From Sphingomonadaceae bacterium (lineage in GTDB: Bacteria; Pseudomonadota; Alphaproteobacteria; Sphingomonadales; Sphingomonadaceae): a stretch of 64,000 nucleotides of DNA. Of this stretch, positions 15,236-24,446 are shown one piece after another. The notes beneath the pieces were generated by a model. The model saw only the letters and a list, made by a program, of their open reading frames with translations. It had not been told where the DNA came from and made no database searches. The DNA lies in NCBI GenBank assembly GCA_947454135.1, contig CANGJI010000004.1:1-64000 (forward strand). Direction: 5' to 3'. Made by a program: the position numbers and the translations under genes. Positions within the stretch are counted from its first letter, which is position 1. Each line of letters starts with the position of its first letter.

Positions 15236-16425
15236 GCCGGCACAGCTTCAGGCACGTAACTCGCGGTTGCGGCCGAAAGCTTCTCCATGAATTCCTCGAT
15301 GTGGCTGTCATCGATGACGAGCGGCGGGAGGACGCGGAAGGTCATGTCACCAGCCGCCACAGTCAGCAGGTGGTGATTGTCGCGCATATGGGCGACGAAG
15401 GCGCGCGGCTCGATCTTCATCTTCACGCCGAGCATGAGGCCGCGCCCGCGGACGAGTTCGAACATGTCCGGGTAGTTGCCGATGAACTGCTCCAGCCGTC
15501 CGCGCAGGCGCTCACCCTTGGCCTTCACTTCCTCGAGGAAGGCAGGTTGGGCGACGACGTCGAGCACGGCTTCGGCTGCGGCCATCGCCAGCGGGTTGCC
15601 GCCATAGGTGCTGCCGTGCGTGCCGATCACCATGCCCCGCGCGGCCTTTTCGGTCGCGAGGCAGGCCCCAAGCGGGAAGCCGCCGCCGATGCCCTTGGCG
15701 CTCGCCATGATGTCCGGCGTCACGCCGTACTGCTCATAGGCGTAAAGATCGCCGGTGCGTGCGACGCCGCACTGCACTTCGTCGAAGATGAGCATGAGAT
15801 CGTGCTCGTCAGCCAGCGCGCGCAGGCCCTGCAGGAACTCGGGCGAGGCATCACGGATGCCGCCTTCGCCCTGGATCGGTTCGACAAGGAAGCCCGCCGT
15901 GTTGGGACCGATTGCCGCTTTGGCGCCTTCCAGATCGTCGAAGTCGACATAGAGGAAGCCTTCGAGCAGCGGCATGAAGCCCTTGTGCATCTTTTCCTGA
16001 TTGGAGGCGCTGATAGTCGCCATGGTGCGACCGTGGAACGCGTTCTTGAACGTGATCAGCTCAAAGCGCTCGGTATTACCGCCATGCTGGTGATAGGCGC
16101 GCGCGGTCTTGATCGCGCATTCCACCGCTTCTGCGCCCGAATTGGTGAAGAACACCGTATCGGCAAAGGTGAGGTCGACAAGGCGCTGCGCGAGATGCTC
16201 GCCCTGCGGGCTGCCATAGAGGTTGGAGACGTGCATCAGCGTGGCGGCCTGCCGCTGGATCGCGCCGATCAGGTGTTCGTTGCTGTGGCCGAGCAGGTTG
16301 ACCGCAATGCCGCTGGCGAAATCGAGATAACGCGTGCCGTCTTCGCTGATCAGATGGCAGTGCTCTCCGCGCACCGGACGCACGCCGCACCGGGGGTAGA
16401 CGGGCATCAACGGAGTGATCGACAT
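15232..16425 (-). CDS. argD: Acetylornithine/succinyldiaminopimelate aminotransferase
   Basis: A 397-residue class-III PLP aminotransferase. Lys 244 ([10 protein letters not shown]) is the PLP lysine, FDEVQCG at 214-220 holds the Asp that contacts the pyridine ring, and TNSGAEA at 94-100 is the phosphate-binding loop. It catalyses the N-acetylornithine step and may also serve lysine biosynthesis. I start at ATG 16425 with AGGAA 7 nt upstream; the ORF track starts 34 codons earlier with sequence unlike the family. It is the first gene of argD-argF-hslO. Confidence 0.95.
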   Translation of the reverse strand: MSITPLMPVYPRCGVRPVRGEHCHLISEDGTRYLDFASGIAVNLLGHSNEHLIGAIQRQAATLMHVSNLYGSPQGEHLAQRLVDLTFADTVFFTNSGAEAVECAIKTARAYHQHGGNTERFELITFKNAFHGRTMATISASNQEKMHKGFMPLLEGFLYVDFDDLEGAKAAIGPNTAGFLVEPIQGEGGIRDASPEFLQGLRALADEHDLMLIFDEVQCGVARTGDLYAYEQYGVTPDIMASAKGIGGGFPLGACLATEKAARGMVIGTHGSTYGGNPLAMAAAEAVLDVVAQPAFLEEVKAKGERLRGRLEQFIGNYPDMFELVRGRGLMLGVKMKIEPRAFVAHMRDNHHLLTVAAGDMTFRVLPPLVIDDSHIEEFMEKLSAATASYVPEAVPA

Positions 16426-16565
16426 GACACGGTTCCTTCCTGCTTCGGCTCCCGTCTGGTCGGGAGTTATGTCGTAAACGACAAATGGCGACCCAGCAGG
16501 GCCGCCACTTGCGAATTTCATAGGCACAGACCACCAGCCTCGCGGCAGGCGGCAATGCGCCAGTC

Positions 16566-17351
16566 TCAGTCTTGTCGCGGCACCAGGTTGACAGCCGAGT
16601 GCTTGCCGCGCCGGTCAACCTCGAGGTCGAACTCAAGCTTGTCGCCCTCGTTCAGCTCGCGCATACCCGAACGCTCGACCGCGCTGATGTGCACGAACGC
16701 ATCCGGCTGACCATCATCACGGGTGATGAAGCCGAAGCCCTTCATGGCATTGAAGAACTTGACCGTGCCGGTCGCCTTCTCGCCTGTCAGCTGGCGCTGG
16801 GGTGCAGCCGGCTTTGCCGCGACCGCGATCACATCGCCAACAACCTGCAGGTCGGCCGCCGAGATCTTGCCGCCGCGATCAACAAGGTTGAATTCGAGCT
16901 GCTGACCTTCAGCGAGGCCTTCGAGGCCCGCACGCTCAACAGCGCTGATGTGGACGAACACGTCCTCGCCGCCGTCTTCACGCTGGATGAAGCCGAAGCC
17001 CTTCTGGGAATTGAAGAACTTGACGACACCCTTGCCGGTGCCGACGACCTGGGCCGGCATGCCGCCGCCACCGCCGCCGCCACGCGGGCCGCCAAAGCCG
17101 CCACCGCCGCCGCGCGGGCCACCGAAGCCGCCGCCACCGCCGCCGCCGAAGCCGCCGCGATCACCGCCACCGAAGCCGCCACGATCGCCGCCGCCGAAAC
17201 CACCGCGACCGCCACCGCCGCCGAAGCCGCCGCGGTCAAAGCCACCGCCGCCGAAACCACCGCCGCCGCCGTAAGGGTCGAAGCCGCCCTCGTCACCGAA
17301 ACCATCGCGCTTGTCGCGTCCGCGACCCCGCCGCCCTCTGTCAAAACCCAT
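16566..17351 (-). CDS. Double cold-shock-domain RNA chaperone with Gly-rich N-terminus
   Basis: A 262-residue protein. Residues 1-98 are an Arg/Gly/Phe-rich low-complexity tail of GGFGGG and DRGGFGGG repeats. Two cold shock domains follow: [16 protein letters not shown] with [13 protein letters not shown], and [16 protein letters not shown] with [12 protein letters not shown]. Both keep the RNP1 (KGFGFI) and RNP2 (VFVHIS or AFVHIS) motifs. Two-domain cold-shock proteins are usual in alphaproteobacteria; a tail this long is less so. I start at ATG 17351; the track start is upstream and not family-like. Likely binds and melts RNA, and the tail could drive self-association. Confidence 0.9.
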   Translation of the reverse strand: MGFDRGRRGRGRDKRDGFGDEGGFDPYGGGGGFGGGGFDRGGFGGGGGRGGFGGGDRGGFGGGDRGGFGGGGGGGFGGPRGGGGGFGGPRGGGGGGGMPAQVVGTGKGVVKFFNSQKGFGFIQREDGGEDVFVHISAVERAGLEGLAEGQQLEFNLVDRGGKISAADLQVVGDVIAVAAKPAAPQRQLTGEKATGTVKFFNAMKGFGFITRDDGQPDAFVHISAVERSGMRELNEGDKLEFDLEVDRRGKHSAVNLVPRQD

Positions 17352-17675
17352 AAAAACCAATAAACCTTCGTTCCGCCCCTGCTTTCCTAGGTGCCGCAAG
17401 CCGGACGCGGTTGCCGACGGCACAACAAGGGAAATGCGCGAGACTCTGCTCGCCTGATCCTCTGCGATTAAGACTATAACCAACAAAAGGCTCCAGCGCG
17501 AACGGATTCGTTGCTTAGGAGGACTTGCCGCGACGAGGGTGTTGCCATTCTACCATGTTGGGGCGCCACTTGCCCTTGCAAGCGGCTTTGGGCAAAGCGA
17601 AAGCGATGCACTTGCCGACGCAACTGCACGCGACAAACAGCGCGCGGGGTGCATCGGCAGAGGAGAAATTGGCCC
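17352..17675. other. Divergent intergenic region, cold-shock gene / phosphatase
   Basis: About 324 nt between two divergent genes, with no supported ORF. It should hold both promoters and, for the cold-shock gene, perhaps a long 5' leader as known for cspA-type mRNAs (family knowledge). Visible items are an AT-rich patch near 17466-17485, a TGCCGACGGCA dyad and a CTTGCAAG palindrome. GAGGAG at about 17660 is the ribosome binding site of the rightward gene. No promoter boxes could be assigned with confidence. Confidence 0.35.
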
Positions 17676-18110
17676 ATGTTCCGCAAGATCGACGACAAGA
17701 CCTTCGCCAGCCCGCAGATCGAGCTCTCCGACGTGGCCGAGGCGCAGGCCATGGGTATCGGCATGATCATCAACAACCGGCCCGAAGACGAGTCTCCCGA
17801 TCAGACCCCCGGTGCCGAGATCGAAGCCGCCGCCAAAGCCGCAGGGATCGCCTATGTCGCGATTCCCGTCACGCATGCAGGTTTCTCGATGCCGCAAGTC
17901 GAGGCGATGCAAGCCGCGCTGACTGAAGCAGGCGACAAGCCAGTGCTGGCCTATTGCAGGTCGGGCACGCGCTCGACGCTGCTCTGGGCACTTACGCAGG
18001 CACGGATGGGCATGTCGCCCGATGCGATTGCCGCCCACGCCGCCGAGGCAGGCTATGACGTAAGCCCGATCATGCCGCAGATCGATTTCCTCGCCGCGCA
18101 GGCGCGCTGA
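17676..18110 (+). CDS. TIGR01244 family phosphatase/sulfurtransferase-like protein
   Basis: A 144-residue dual-specificity-phosphatase-like protein. The P-loop YCRSGTRS has catalytic Cys 94 and Arg 99, and the N-terminal FRKIDDKTFASPQIELSDV is typical of TIGR01244. Relatives occur alone or fused to beta-lactamase-like hydrolases (Blh) involved in sulfide metabolism, so persulfide or phosphate chemistry are both possible; the substrate is not known. I start at ATG 17676 with GAGGAG upstream; the track start lies 55 codons earlier in Cys/Arg-rich non-family sequence. Confidence 0.8.
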   Translation: MFRKIDDKTFASPQIELSDVAEAQAMGIGMIINNRPEDESPDQTPGAEIEAAAKAAGIAYVAIPVTHAGFSMPQVEAMQAALTEAGDKPVLAYCRSGTRSTLLWALTQARMGMSPDAIAAHAAEAGYDVSPIMPQIDFLAAQAR

Positions 18111-18129
18111 GGCAGAAGGCAGGCGCGCT

Positions 18130-18567
18130 ATGTCAGTGGACGCCTTTCTTGCGCTCCCCGGCGCGGGGATTGCCGTGCAGGCGGTCGGCTCGCTGGTCGC
18201 CGTCCTGCTCGTCTTCGTGCTCGTGCGCACGCTAGACATGGGCAGCGACGTGCGGATTGCCGACGAGGCCGAAGCCCGCGCGCTCGCCGAAGCAGCCCGC
18301 TGCGGATTCGATGCGGTCGATGTTGCGCTCGACCGTGCGCGGATCGGAGCCTTGCTGCGCAACCATGCCGGTGAAGTGATGCTGATCCGCCGCCACGGCG
18401 CCCGGTTTGCGGCGCGCGTGCTCTCCTCGCATGCCGGCGCCCGCCTGGACCGAGGCTTCCTCACCCTCTCGACCGACGATCCCCATTTCGGCAGCATCAC
18501 CCTCGACCTCGGCGAGCGGGCGCAAGTCTGGGCCGCGAGCTTGCGCCGGCTCGGAGCACAAGCATGA
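18130..18567 (+). CDS. Uncharacterised single-pass membrane protein
   Basis: A 145-residue protein with one clear membrane segment (IAVQAVGSLVAVLLVFVLVR, about 14-33) and a soluble C-terminal domain rich in Ala, Arg and Asp (DEAEARALAEAARCGFDAV). I do not recognise a family. It overlaps the next gene by 4 bp (ATGA) and follows the phosphatase by 19 nt, so it is in a three-gene run with a membrane-bound lipid hydroxylase-like enzyme. A partner or accessory role is only a guess from that context. Confidence 0.65.
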   Translation: MSVDAFLALPGAGIAVQAVGSLVAVLLVFVLVRTLDMGSDVRIADEAEARALAEAARCGFDAVDVALDRARIGALLRNHAGEVMLIRRHGARFAARVLSSHAGARLDRGFLTLSTDDPHFGSITLDLGERAQVWAASLRRLGAQA

Positions 18568-19553
18568 ACGAGACCTTCGCCCCGTTCCTGGCGGCGCTCA
18601 GCGCGCCGATCACTCATCCTGTCGACGTGATCGCCTATGCTGTGCCTGCCTTTGTCGCACTGATCCTGATCGAGATCGCCTGGGCGCGCCGTCATGCACC
18701 GGAAGCCTACGAAGCGCGCGACATGCTGACCTCGCTGCTCATGGGTCTCGGCAGCACGATCGCCGGAGCGCTCGTGGCCGGCGCGATCTATGCCGCGGCG
18801 ACATGGCTCTACGCCCACCGCATCGCCACGGTGCCTTATGCCTGGTGGTCGTGGGTGGCAGTCATGCTGCTTGATGATTTCAACTACTACTGGGCGCACC
18901 GTACCGGCCACCGTGTGCGCTGGTTCTGGGCGGCGCACGTCAATCACCACACCAGCCAGCACTACAACCTGAGCACCGCGCTGCGGCAGACATGGACCGG
19001 GTTCCTTGCGCTGTCGTTCGTGTTCCGCATCTGGCCCGCGTTCTTCGGCGTCCCGCCGGAAATGCTCCTGACAGTCGGCGCGGCGAACACCGTGGGCCAG
19101 TTCTGGATCCACACCGAAGCGGTCCGCCGCATGCCTGCGTGGTTCGAATGGGTGTTCAACACCCCCTCGCACCACCGCGTCCACCACGCGACCAATCCGC
19201 TCTACCTCGACCGCAACTATGCGGGCGTGTTCATGTTCTGGGACCGCATGTTCGGGACGTTCCAGCCTGAACTCGACGAGGAACCGGCGCGCTACGGCGT
19301 GATCCGCCAGCTCGGCACGTTCAATCTGCTGCACAGCGTGTTTCACGAATGGAAGGGCATGCTGAAGGACTTTGCCGTGGCGCCCTGGCGCTACAAGCTC
19401 GCCTATCTGGTCCGCGAGCCAGGCTGGAGCCACGATGGCAGCAGCGACACCAGTGATGCGATCCGAACCCGCTGGCTCGAACGGAACGGCACCCTAGCGC
19501 CCGATCATCCCCAACGCATGGCGAATGAAGGCATCGCGGTCAGCCACCCATAG
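18564..19553 (+). CDS. Sterol desaturase / fatty-acid hydroxylase family protein
   Basis: A 329-residue membrane di-iron enzyme. It keeps the three His clusters of the family: HRTGH (112-116), HVNHH (125-129) and HHRVHH (203-208), set among hydrophobic helices. It would hydroxylate or desaturate a lipid; the bacterial substrates vary (carotenoids, hopanoids, fatty acids), and none is indicated here. The start overlaps the upstream membrane protein. Its last 60 bp overlap the 3' end of the convergent lipoprotein gene, an unusual tail-to-tail overlap. Confidence 0.88.
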   Translation: MNETFAPFLAALSAPITHPVDVIAYAVPAFVALILIEIAWARRHAPEAYEARDMLTSLLMGLGSTIAGALVAGAIYAAATWLYAHRIATVPYAWWSWVAVMLLDDFNYYWAHRTGHRVRWFWAAHVNHHTSQHYNLSTALRQTWTGFLALSFVFRIWPAFFGVPPEMLLTVGAANTVGQFWIHTEAVRRMPAWFEWVFNTPSHHRVHHATNPLYLDRNYAGVFMFWDRMFGTFQPELDEEPARYGVIRQLGTFNLLHSVFHEWKGMLKDFAVAPWRYKLAYLVREPGWSHDGSSDTSDAIRTRWLERNGTLAPDHPQRMANEGIAVSHP

Positions 19554-20945
19554 CGCACTATCGGAAAGGCGCGGGTTCACATATGTCCACCCGTCACTGG
19601 AGTATACCTTGCCAAAGGTGCCCCGCGTGCCGAACGCCAGCGAAACCGCGCGCTGCTCAGCGCGCAGGGTGAACCCCTCGCCCACAATCGTCGCAGTGCC
19701 CGGCTCGAAACCGCGACCCCATGGGCGCAGCGCGAAGACATAGGGTTCGTTGCGAAAACTGCGGACCTCGGTGTTGAAGAAGACCGAGAGATAGACCTTG
19801 TCCAAGACGCCGAGCGCCAGCGGCGGCATGCGCCAGTCTGAGGTGGCGACCACTGGCCACGGGTAGTGCTGCGGGTTTCCGTAGAGAATCTCGCTGCGCA
19901 GATCGACCAACCCATCGCGTGGTTCCTGCGGCGATGGCACACGGTCGATCTTGAGGTTGCTCGCCCAGGTGAACCCGAACGAGGTCGCATCGATGAGCGG
20001 CATCGCGGAAGGTGGCCCCCGGCCTGGCGCATTGGTAACGGTCACGTTCTCGTAGATCCGCAGGTAGGCCTTGTCCTTCAACTGATGTCCGCTCGCGACA
20101 TTGCTCCAGCCCTGCTGACCCTGCCAGCGTACATTGCGGAAATGCGAGACCAGCGTGCCGTTGATGTAAGTGCCGTGCTCCTGATCGGCGTTGGTCCCGA
20201 CATTGCCGGCAATCTCGCTGTCCTCGGCATAGATCATGGTCTCCCCGCTCGGCACGAAGAGGGCATTCTTGCCGCCAAACAGCTTCGAACGGCGGATGAC
20301 TGCCGTGAACAGGCCGGGCGGCGCGCCGCCATAGGTCTCGAGATGCAGCGCCCCCATCGGCTGGATCGCACCGGGGAAGTCGAGTTCGACATCCCGCATC
20401 TCGAAGTGGATCCGGCTCCGCCCCATGTCGAGCGCCCGCATTCGCAAGCTTGCCCACTGATCCGCGCTGCGGAACGTCACGCGCTCTCCGGGCACCGAAG
20501 AGCGGAAGATGTACTGCGTGCCGTCAAGGTTGCCGACAATATCGGGCAGGCTCGGCGCGAAAGGATAGACGCAGGGCCGTCCAGCGCGGTCCCGTGCTTC
20601 GTAGACGAACTCCAGGCCGCCCTCGGCACGCCCGTAGAGCGAGGCAACGTCATTGCCCTGATAGACCTCGCGGCCCGCAGCCTGCGAGGCATCGCACTTC
20701 ACGAAGAAGCGATTGGCAGGCCGGCGGAGCCCCTGCATGGGCATGTAAAAGGGATAAGCCGCATCGTGCGCGGCAAATTCAGCCGGAGTGCGGGGTGGCG
20801 GCAGCTCGGCCGGGATGAGGGGCTGGAGGGGCACTGCGGCTGCAGCGTGCGGCGCAGTCTGAGCATTCGATTCGCTGCCGAGCCCGCTGCAGCCAATCGT
20901 GCCGAGAACCGCCAGGGCGGCAGCAGCCCACAGCGGGAGCTTCAT
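19494..20945 (-). CDS. Putative lipoprotein with beta-helix-like repeats
   Basis: A 483-residue exported protein. The start MKLPLWAAAALAVLGTIGC is a lipoprotein-like signal ending in GC (the -3 residue is Thr, so lipidation is likely but not certain); the track start is 69 codons upstream. The body has short Asn/Gly-ending rungs (FGGKNALFVPSG, MIYAEDSEIAGNVGT, GTYINGTLVSHFRNV, RIYENVTVTNA) that look like a right-handed parallel beta-helix. No catalytic set was recognised. It lies 40 nt after wecC, suggesting a link to ManNAcA-containing polysaccharide, for example binding, modification or lysis. Confidence 0.7.
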   Translation of the reverse strand: MKLPLWAAAALAVLGTIGCSGLGSESNAQTAPHAAAAVPLQPLIPAELPPPRTPAEFAAHDAAYPFYMPMQGLRRPANRFFVKCDASQAAGREVYQGNDVASLYGRAEGGLEFVYEARDRAGRPCVYPFAPSLPDIVGNLDGTQYIFRSSVPGERVTFRSADQWASLRMRALDMGRSRIHFEMRDVELDFPGAIQPMGALHLETYGGAPPGLFTAVIRRSKLFGGKNALFVPSGETMIYAEDSEIAGNVGTNADQEHGTYINGTLVSHFRNVRWQGQQGWSNVASGHQLKDKAYLRIYENVTVTNAPGRGPPSAMPLIDATSFGFTWASNLKIDRVPSPQEPRDGLVDLRSEILYGNPQHYPWPVVATSDWRMPPLALGVLDKVYLSVFFNTEVRSFRNEPYVFALRPWGRGFEPGTATIVGEGFTLRAEQRAVSLAFGTRGTFGKVYSSDGWTYVNPRLSDSALWVADRDAFIRHALGMIGR

Positions 20946-20985
20946 CGCGATCCTTGCGGCCACGGGCAGGTTTGCCCGCATCACG

Positions 20986-22305
20986 TCAGCTGGCGAGGCG
21001 CAGCGCAGTGCCGACTGCTTCCGCATCCGGCTGATCCGGCCAGATACCGCGCGTGTCATAGACGACCTTGCCGCTCCGTTCGGCGAGCGGGACGACCTTG
21101 AACACATCGTGATCGACCAGCACGACCAGCAGGTCGCAGGTTTCCAGCGCATCGTCGAGGTCGATCAGGCTGGCCCCGCTATCGGTGAACTCGACCGGCA
21201 ACTGCTGCGCATAGGGCTCCACGATGCTCACGCGGCTGCCGTACTTGCGGGCAATGCGGGCAGCGACGAAGCGCGCGGGGCTCTCGCGAAAGTCATCGAT
21301 GTTCGCCTTGAAGGCGAGGCCGAGGCAGGCGATGCGCGCCTCGGGATGGGCATCGATCAGCGCAGTGGCGCGCTCGATCACGTGGTGCATCTTCTGGTCG
21401 TTCACTCCGCGCGCGGCGCGGATCAGCGGGGTGTGCTCGGGCGCGCTTGCCACGATGAACCAGGGATCGACTGCGATGCAGTGCCCGCCCACGCCGGGGC
21501 CCGGTTGCAGGATGTTGACGCGCGGGTGGCGGTTGGCCAGCCGAATCACTTCCCACACATCAAGACCCATGCGGTCCGCCACGATCGAAAGCTCGTTGGC
21601 GAAGGCGATGTTCACGTCGCGGTAGGCGTTCTCGACCAGCTTGGTCATCTCGGCCGAGCGCGCATCGGTGGTGATGCATGTCCCGCGCACGAAGCGCTTG
21701 TAGAACGCCAGCGCCTTGCGGGCACAGCGCGGGGTAATCCCTCCGATCGAGCGGTCGTTGTTGGTCAGTTCCTCGAGAATGCGGCCCGGCAGCACCCGCT
21801 CGGGGCAATAAGCGATAGACACATCCGGCGTCTCGCGGGTCAGGCCCGGAAACTTGAGATCGGGACGCAGGCCCGCCATCAAATCGCGCATCATCTCGGT
21901 CGTGCCGACGGGGCTGGTCGATTCGAGGATCACCACGTCGCCGGCCTTCAGCACACCCGCGACTTCGCTGGCAGCGGACTGCACGTAGGAAACGTCCGGC
22001 GTGTGATGGCCGTCCTTGGCGAACGGTGTCGGCACAGCGATCACGAAGACATCGGCAGGTTCGATCTGGGTCGAGGCGCGCAGCAGGCCGCGCTGGACGA
22101 CGCCCTGCACGAGGCCATCGAGATCGACTTCCTCGATATGGATTTCGCCGCGGTTGATCGTGTCGACGACGCTCTGCGTCACATCGAGCCCCAGCACCGG
22201 GCAACCCGACCGAGCAATGATCGCAGCGGTGGGCAGTCCGATATAGCCGAGGCCGACGACGCAGACCTGCGGCTTCACATCACCGTTGCCGATTTTAGCG
22301 GACAT
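20986..22305 (-). CDS. wecC: UDP-N-acetyl-D-mannosamine dehydrogenase
   Basis: A 439-residue NAD-dependent nucleotide-sugar dehydrogenase that oxidises UDP-ManNAc to UDP-ManNAcA. The Rossmann motif is VCVVGLGYIGLPTA near the N-terminus, the catalytic Cys is in VGGHCIAVDPWF, and the C-terminal lobe has LGLAFKANIDDFRESPA. The HCIAVDPWF form and the epimerase partner distinguish it from UDP-glucose dehydrogenase. Its start overlaps the wecB 3' end by 11 bp, so the two enzymes are coupled. Confidence 0.9.
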   Translation of the reverse strand: MSAKIGNGDVKPQVCVVGLGYIGLPTAAIIARSGCPVLGLDVTQSVVDTINRGEIHIEEVDLDGLVQGVVQRGLLRASTQIEPADVFVIAVPTPFAKDGHHTPDVSYVQSAASEVAGVLKAGDVVILESTSPVGTTEMMRDLMAGLRPDLKFPGLTRETPDVSIAYCPERVLPGRILEELTNNDRSIGGITPRCARKALAFYKRFVRGTCITTDARSAEMTKLVENAYRDVNIAFANELSIVADRMGLDVWEVIRLANRHPRVNILQPGPGVGGHCIAVDPWFIVASAPEHTPLIRAARGVNDQKMHHVIERATALIDAHPEARIACLGLAFKANIDDFRESPARFVAARIARKYGSRVSIVEPYAQQLPVEFTDSGASLIDLDDALETCDLLVVLVDHDVFKVVPLAERSGKVVYDTRGIWPDQPDAEAVGTALRLAS

Positions 22306-23416
22306 TCCCCAAGAGCTCCACGATACGCCGCGCCGCGTGCCCGTCCCCGAAGGGATTGTGCGCGCGCGCCATGGCCGAATAGGCAGCCTTATCGTCGAGC
22401 AGGGTAAAGATTTCGGAAACTATCCGGGCAGTTTCGGTGCCGACGAGCTTGGCCGTACCGGCCTCCACGCCCTCGGGCCTTTCGGTCGTCTCGCGCATCA
22501 CGAGCACCGGCTTGCCGAGCGCGGGGGCCTCCTCCTGCACTCCGCCGCTATCGGTCAGCATGATCTCGGCCATACCCAGCAGGCGCGCGAAATGCGGGTA
22601 GTCGAGCGGCTCGATCAGCGCGACATTGGCAAGGCCGCCGAGCACCCCCTCCATGACCTTGCGAACATTGGGATTGGGGTGGACCGGAAAGATCAGCGCC
22701 ACATCTTCGCGCGCCGCGATCTGGCGGATGGCCTCGGCAATCGCTTCAAGGCCGCCGCCGAAGTTCTCGCGCCGGTGGCTGGTCACGCCGATGATCCGCT
22801 TGTCGGCAAAGCGGGCTTCAAGATCGGCAAGGCCGCCAGCCAAGGCGGGCTCCGCCGCGATCTTCGCGCTTACCCATTGCAGTGCGTCGATCACCGTATT
22901 GCCCGTCACATGGATCGCCTCGGCACGCACGTTCTCCGCGCGCAGCGCGGCAGCAGAAGTCGCCGTCGGCGCAAAATGCAGCGCGGCGATGGTGCCGATG
23001 ATCTTGCGGTTCACCTCCTCGGGCCAGGGGTGATAGATATTGTGGCTGCGCAGCCCCGCCTCGACATGGGCCACCGGAATCTTGCGATAATAGGCCGCGA
23101 GCGCTCCGGCCATCGCCGTCGCCGTATCGCCCTGCACCACCACCCAGTCCGGCTTCTCGGCATCCATCACGCCGCCGAGCCCGGTGAGCAACGCCGCCGT
23201 CAGCCCGTCGAGCGTCTGATCCGGCTTCATCAGGTCGAGATCGTGATCGGGCACGATGCCGGCAATCGCCAGAACCTGATCGAGCATACCACGGTGTTGC
23301 GCCGAAACGCAGGTCACCACCCGGAAGCGCGGATCGGCGGCAAGCGCATGCACGACCGGAAACATCTTGATCGCTTCCGGCCGCGTGCCGAACACCACGA
23401 GGATTGTCTGTGTCAT
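22295..23416 (-). CDS. wecB: Non-hydrolysing UDP-N-acetylglucosamine 2-epimerase
   Basis: A 373-residue cytoplasmic epimerase interconverting UDP-GlcNAc and UDP-ManNAc. Family motifs are all present: FGTRPEAIKM at the N-terminus, VVQGDTATAMAGALAAYY, HVEAGLRS, NRKIIGTIAALHFAPT, TSHRRENFG and LTDSGGVQEEAP. Length is typical. It is cotranscribed with wecC. No ManNAcA transferase is adjacent; the exopolysaccharide locus starts about 24 kb away. Confidence 0.93.
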   Translation of the reverse strand: MTQTILVVFGTRPEAIKMFPVVHALAADPRFRVVTCVSAQHRGMLDQVLAIAGIVPDHDLDLMKPDQTLDGLTAALLTGLGGVMDAEKPDWVVVQGDTATAMAGALAAYYRKIPVAHVEAGLRSHNIYHPWPEEVNRKIIGTIAALHFAPTATSAAALRAENVRAEAIHVTGNTVIDALQWVSAKIAAEPALAGGLADLEARFADKRIIGVTSHRRENFGGGLEAIAEAIRQIAAREDVALIFPVHPNPNVRKVMEGVLGGLANVALIEPLDYPHFARLLGMAEIMLTDSGGVQEEAPALGKPVLVMRETTERPEGVEAGTAKLVGTETARIVSEIFTLLDDKAAYSAMARAHNPFGDGHAARRIVELLGNVR

Positions 23417-23455
23417 GACCTGCCCCCTACCATCCGCCGGTTAAGGGGCACATAA

Positions 23456-24442
23456 TCACACGGAAGGCATCTGCTGGCTGGAGCAGTGGAAGCCGCCGCC
23501 GCCTGCCAGCACCGCATTGGCCATCAGTCCGATCACCGCGCGGCCCGGGAAAAGTTCGGCAATTGCCGCCACGCCATCGTCGTCATGGCGCGTGCCGAAC
23601 ACCGGGACGATCACGACATTGTTGGCGATCACGAAGTTCATATAGCTCGCCGGCTGGACCATACCGCCCCATTCGACCAGCCCCGGCGAGGGGACTTCGA
23701 CGACCTCTACCCCGAAATCACGCGCCCGCGCCGCCGCATCGGCGTAGATGGCAGCATTGGGATCACCCGGCCCTGTCGCCCGTGGCAGCGCCAGCCGGTT
23801 CGGCGCCACGAAGCGGGCGAGATTATCGACATGGCCATCGGTATGATCGTTGATGAGGCCATCGCCGAGCCACAGTACACGGTCGTAACCGAGATCGCGC
23901 GCCAGCCGCATTTCCAGATCAGCCTGTGAAAGCGCCGGATTGCGATTCGGATTGAGCAGGCACTGCGCCGTCGTCGCCACCAGTCCGGTGCCGTCGCCGT
24001 CAAGCGCGCCGCCCTCCAGAATCCATTCGCAGCGATCAGCGGCAAGGCCCGCGCTAGCGGCAAGATCCGCGCCGATCGCCTCGTCACCCGGCATCAGGTA
24101 TTTGCCGCCCCAGCCATTGAAGCCGAACAGCCGCGCCCGCCGATCCTGATCGCCCAGCACCACCAGCGGCCCGGTATCGCGCAGCCAGACATCACCATAG
24201 ATACGGCGCTCGAGCGTGACCGCACCCGAAACGAGGCTCCGCGCGCGGGCCTCGTTCGCGGCATCGCGCACGATGAGGCGAACCTCCTGCCCGCTGTCCG
24301 CGACGGCGCTCGCAAATGCCGCAATCTGCACTTGCGCGGCGTCGATCACGCCGGACCATTCCTCCGCGAGATGCGGAAAGCCGATCCAGAGCCAGTCCTG
24401 CGGATGCCATTCGGGGGGCATCCGCAGCGCGGTGTCGGTCAT
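23456..24442 (-). CDS. aguA: Agmatine deiminase
   Basis: A 328-residue enzyme of the peptidyl-arginine-deiminase-like family that hydrolyses agmatine to N-carbamoylputrescine and ammonia. The catalytic Cys is 320 in GGFHCSSQQMPS, with EGGALDGDGTG and NDHTDGHVDNLARF supplying the acid/His residues. I start at ATG 24442, 28 codons inside the track ORF, where MPPEWHPQDWLWIGFP begins the family. The partner N-carbamoylputrescine amidohydrolase (aguB) is not in the window. It starts 4 nt after the M28 peptidase stop, so the two are likely cotranscribed. Confidence 0.92.
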   Translation of the reverse strand: MTDTALRMPPEWHPQDWLWIGFPHLAEEWSGVIDAAQVQIAAFASAVADSGQEVRLIVRDAANEARARSLVSGAVTLERRIYGDVWLRDTGPLVVLGDQDRRARLFGFNGWGGKYLMPGDEAIGADLAASAGLAADRCEWILEGGALDGDGTGLVATTAQCLLNPNRNPALSQADLEMRLARDLGYDRVLWLGDGLINDHTDGHVDNLARFVAPNRLALPRATGPGDPNAAIYADAAARARDFGVEVVEVPSPGLVEWGGMVQPASYMNFVIANNVVIVPVFGTRHDDDGVAAIAELFPGRAVIGLMANAVLAGGGGFHCSSQQMPSV

Positions 24443-24446
24443 GGGA

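Noticed and set aside
15301-16710. 469-codon plus-strand open frame
   Set aside because: Antisense to argD with PLP lysine and other motifs in the real frame.
16948-17274. Pro-rich ORF of 108 codons ([12 protein letters not shown])
   Set aside because: Mirror image of the Gly-rich tail of the cold-shock gene; GGN codons read as CCN on the other strand.
17550-19433. 627-codon open frame on the minus strand
   Set aside because: It is antisense to TIGR01244, a membrane protein and the sterol-desaturase-like gene, all with clear motifs. Its translation is Arg/His/Pro-rich with no family resemblance, as expected of GC-rich antisense frames.
20899-22407. 502-codon plus-strand open frame
   Set aside because: Antisense to wecC, whose Rossmann and catalytic Cys motifs are clear. 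Composition (Asp/His/Arg-rich) is typical of shadow frames.
23420-23451. TGCCCC/GGGGCA dyad between aguA and wecB
   Set aside because: Stem of only 6 bp with a long loop and no T-run. Too weak to be called a terminator, and the genes are spaced as an operon.
22286-23455. 389-codon plus-strand open frame
   Set aside because: Antisense to wecB, which is unmistakable.
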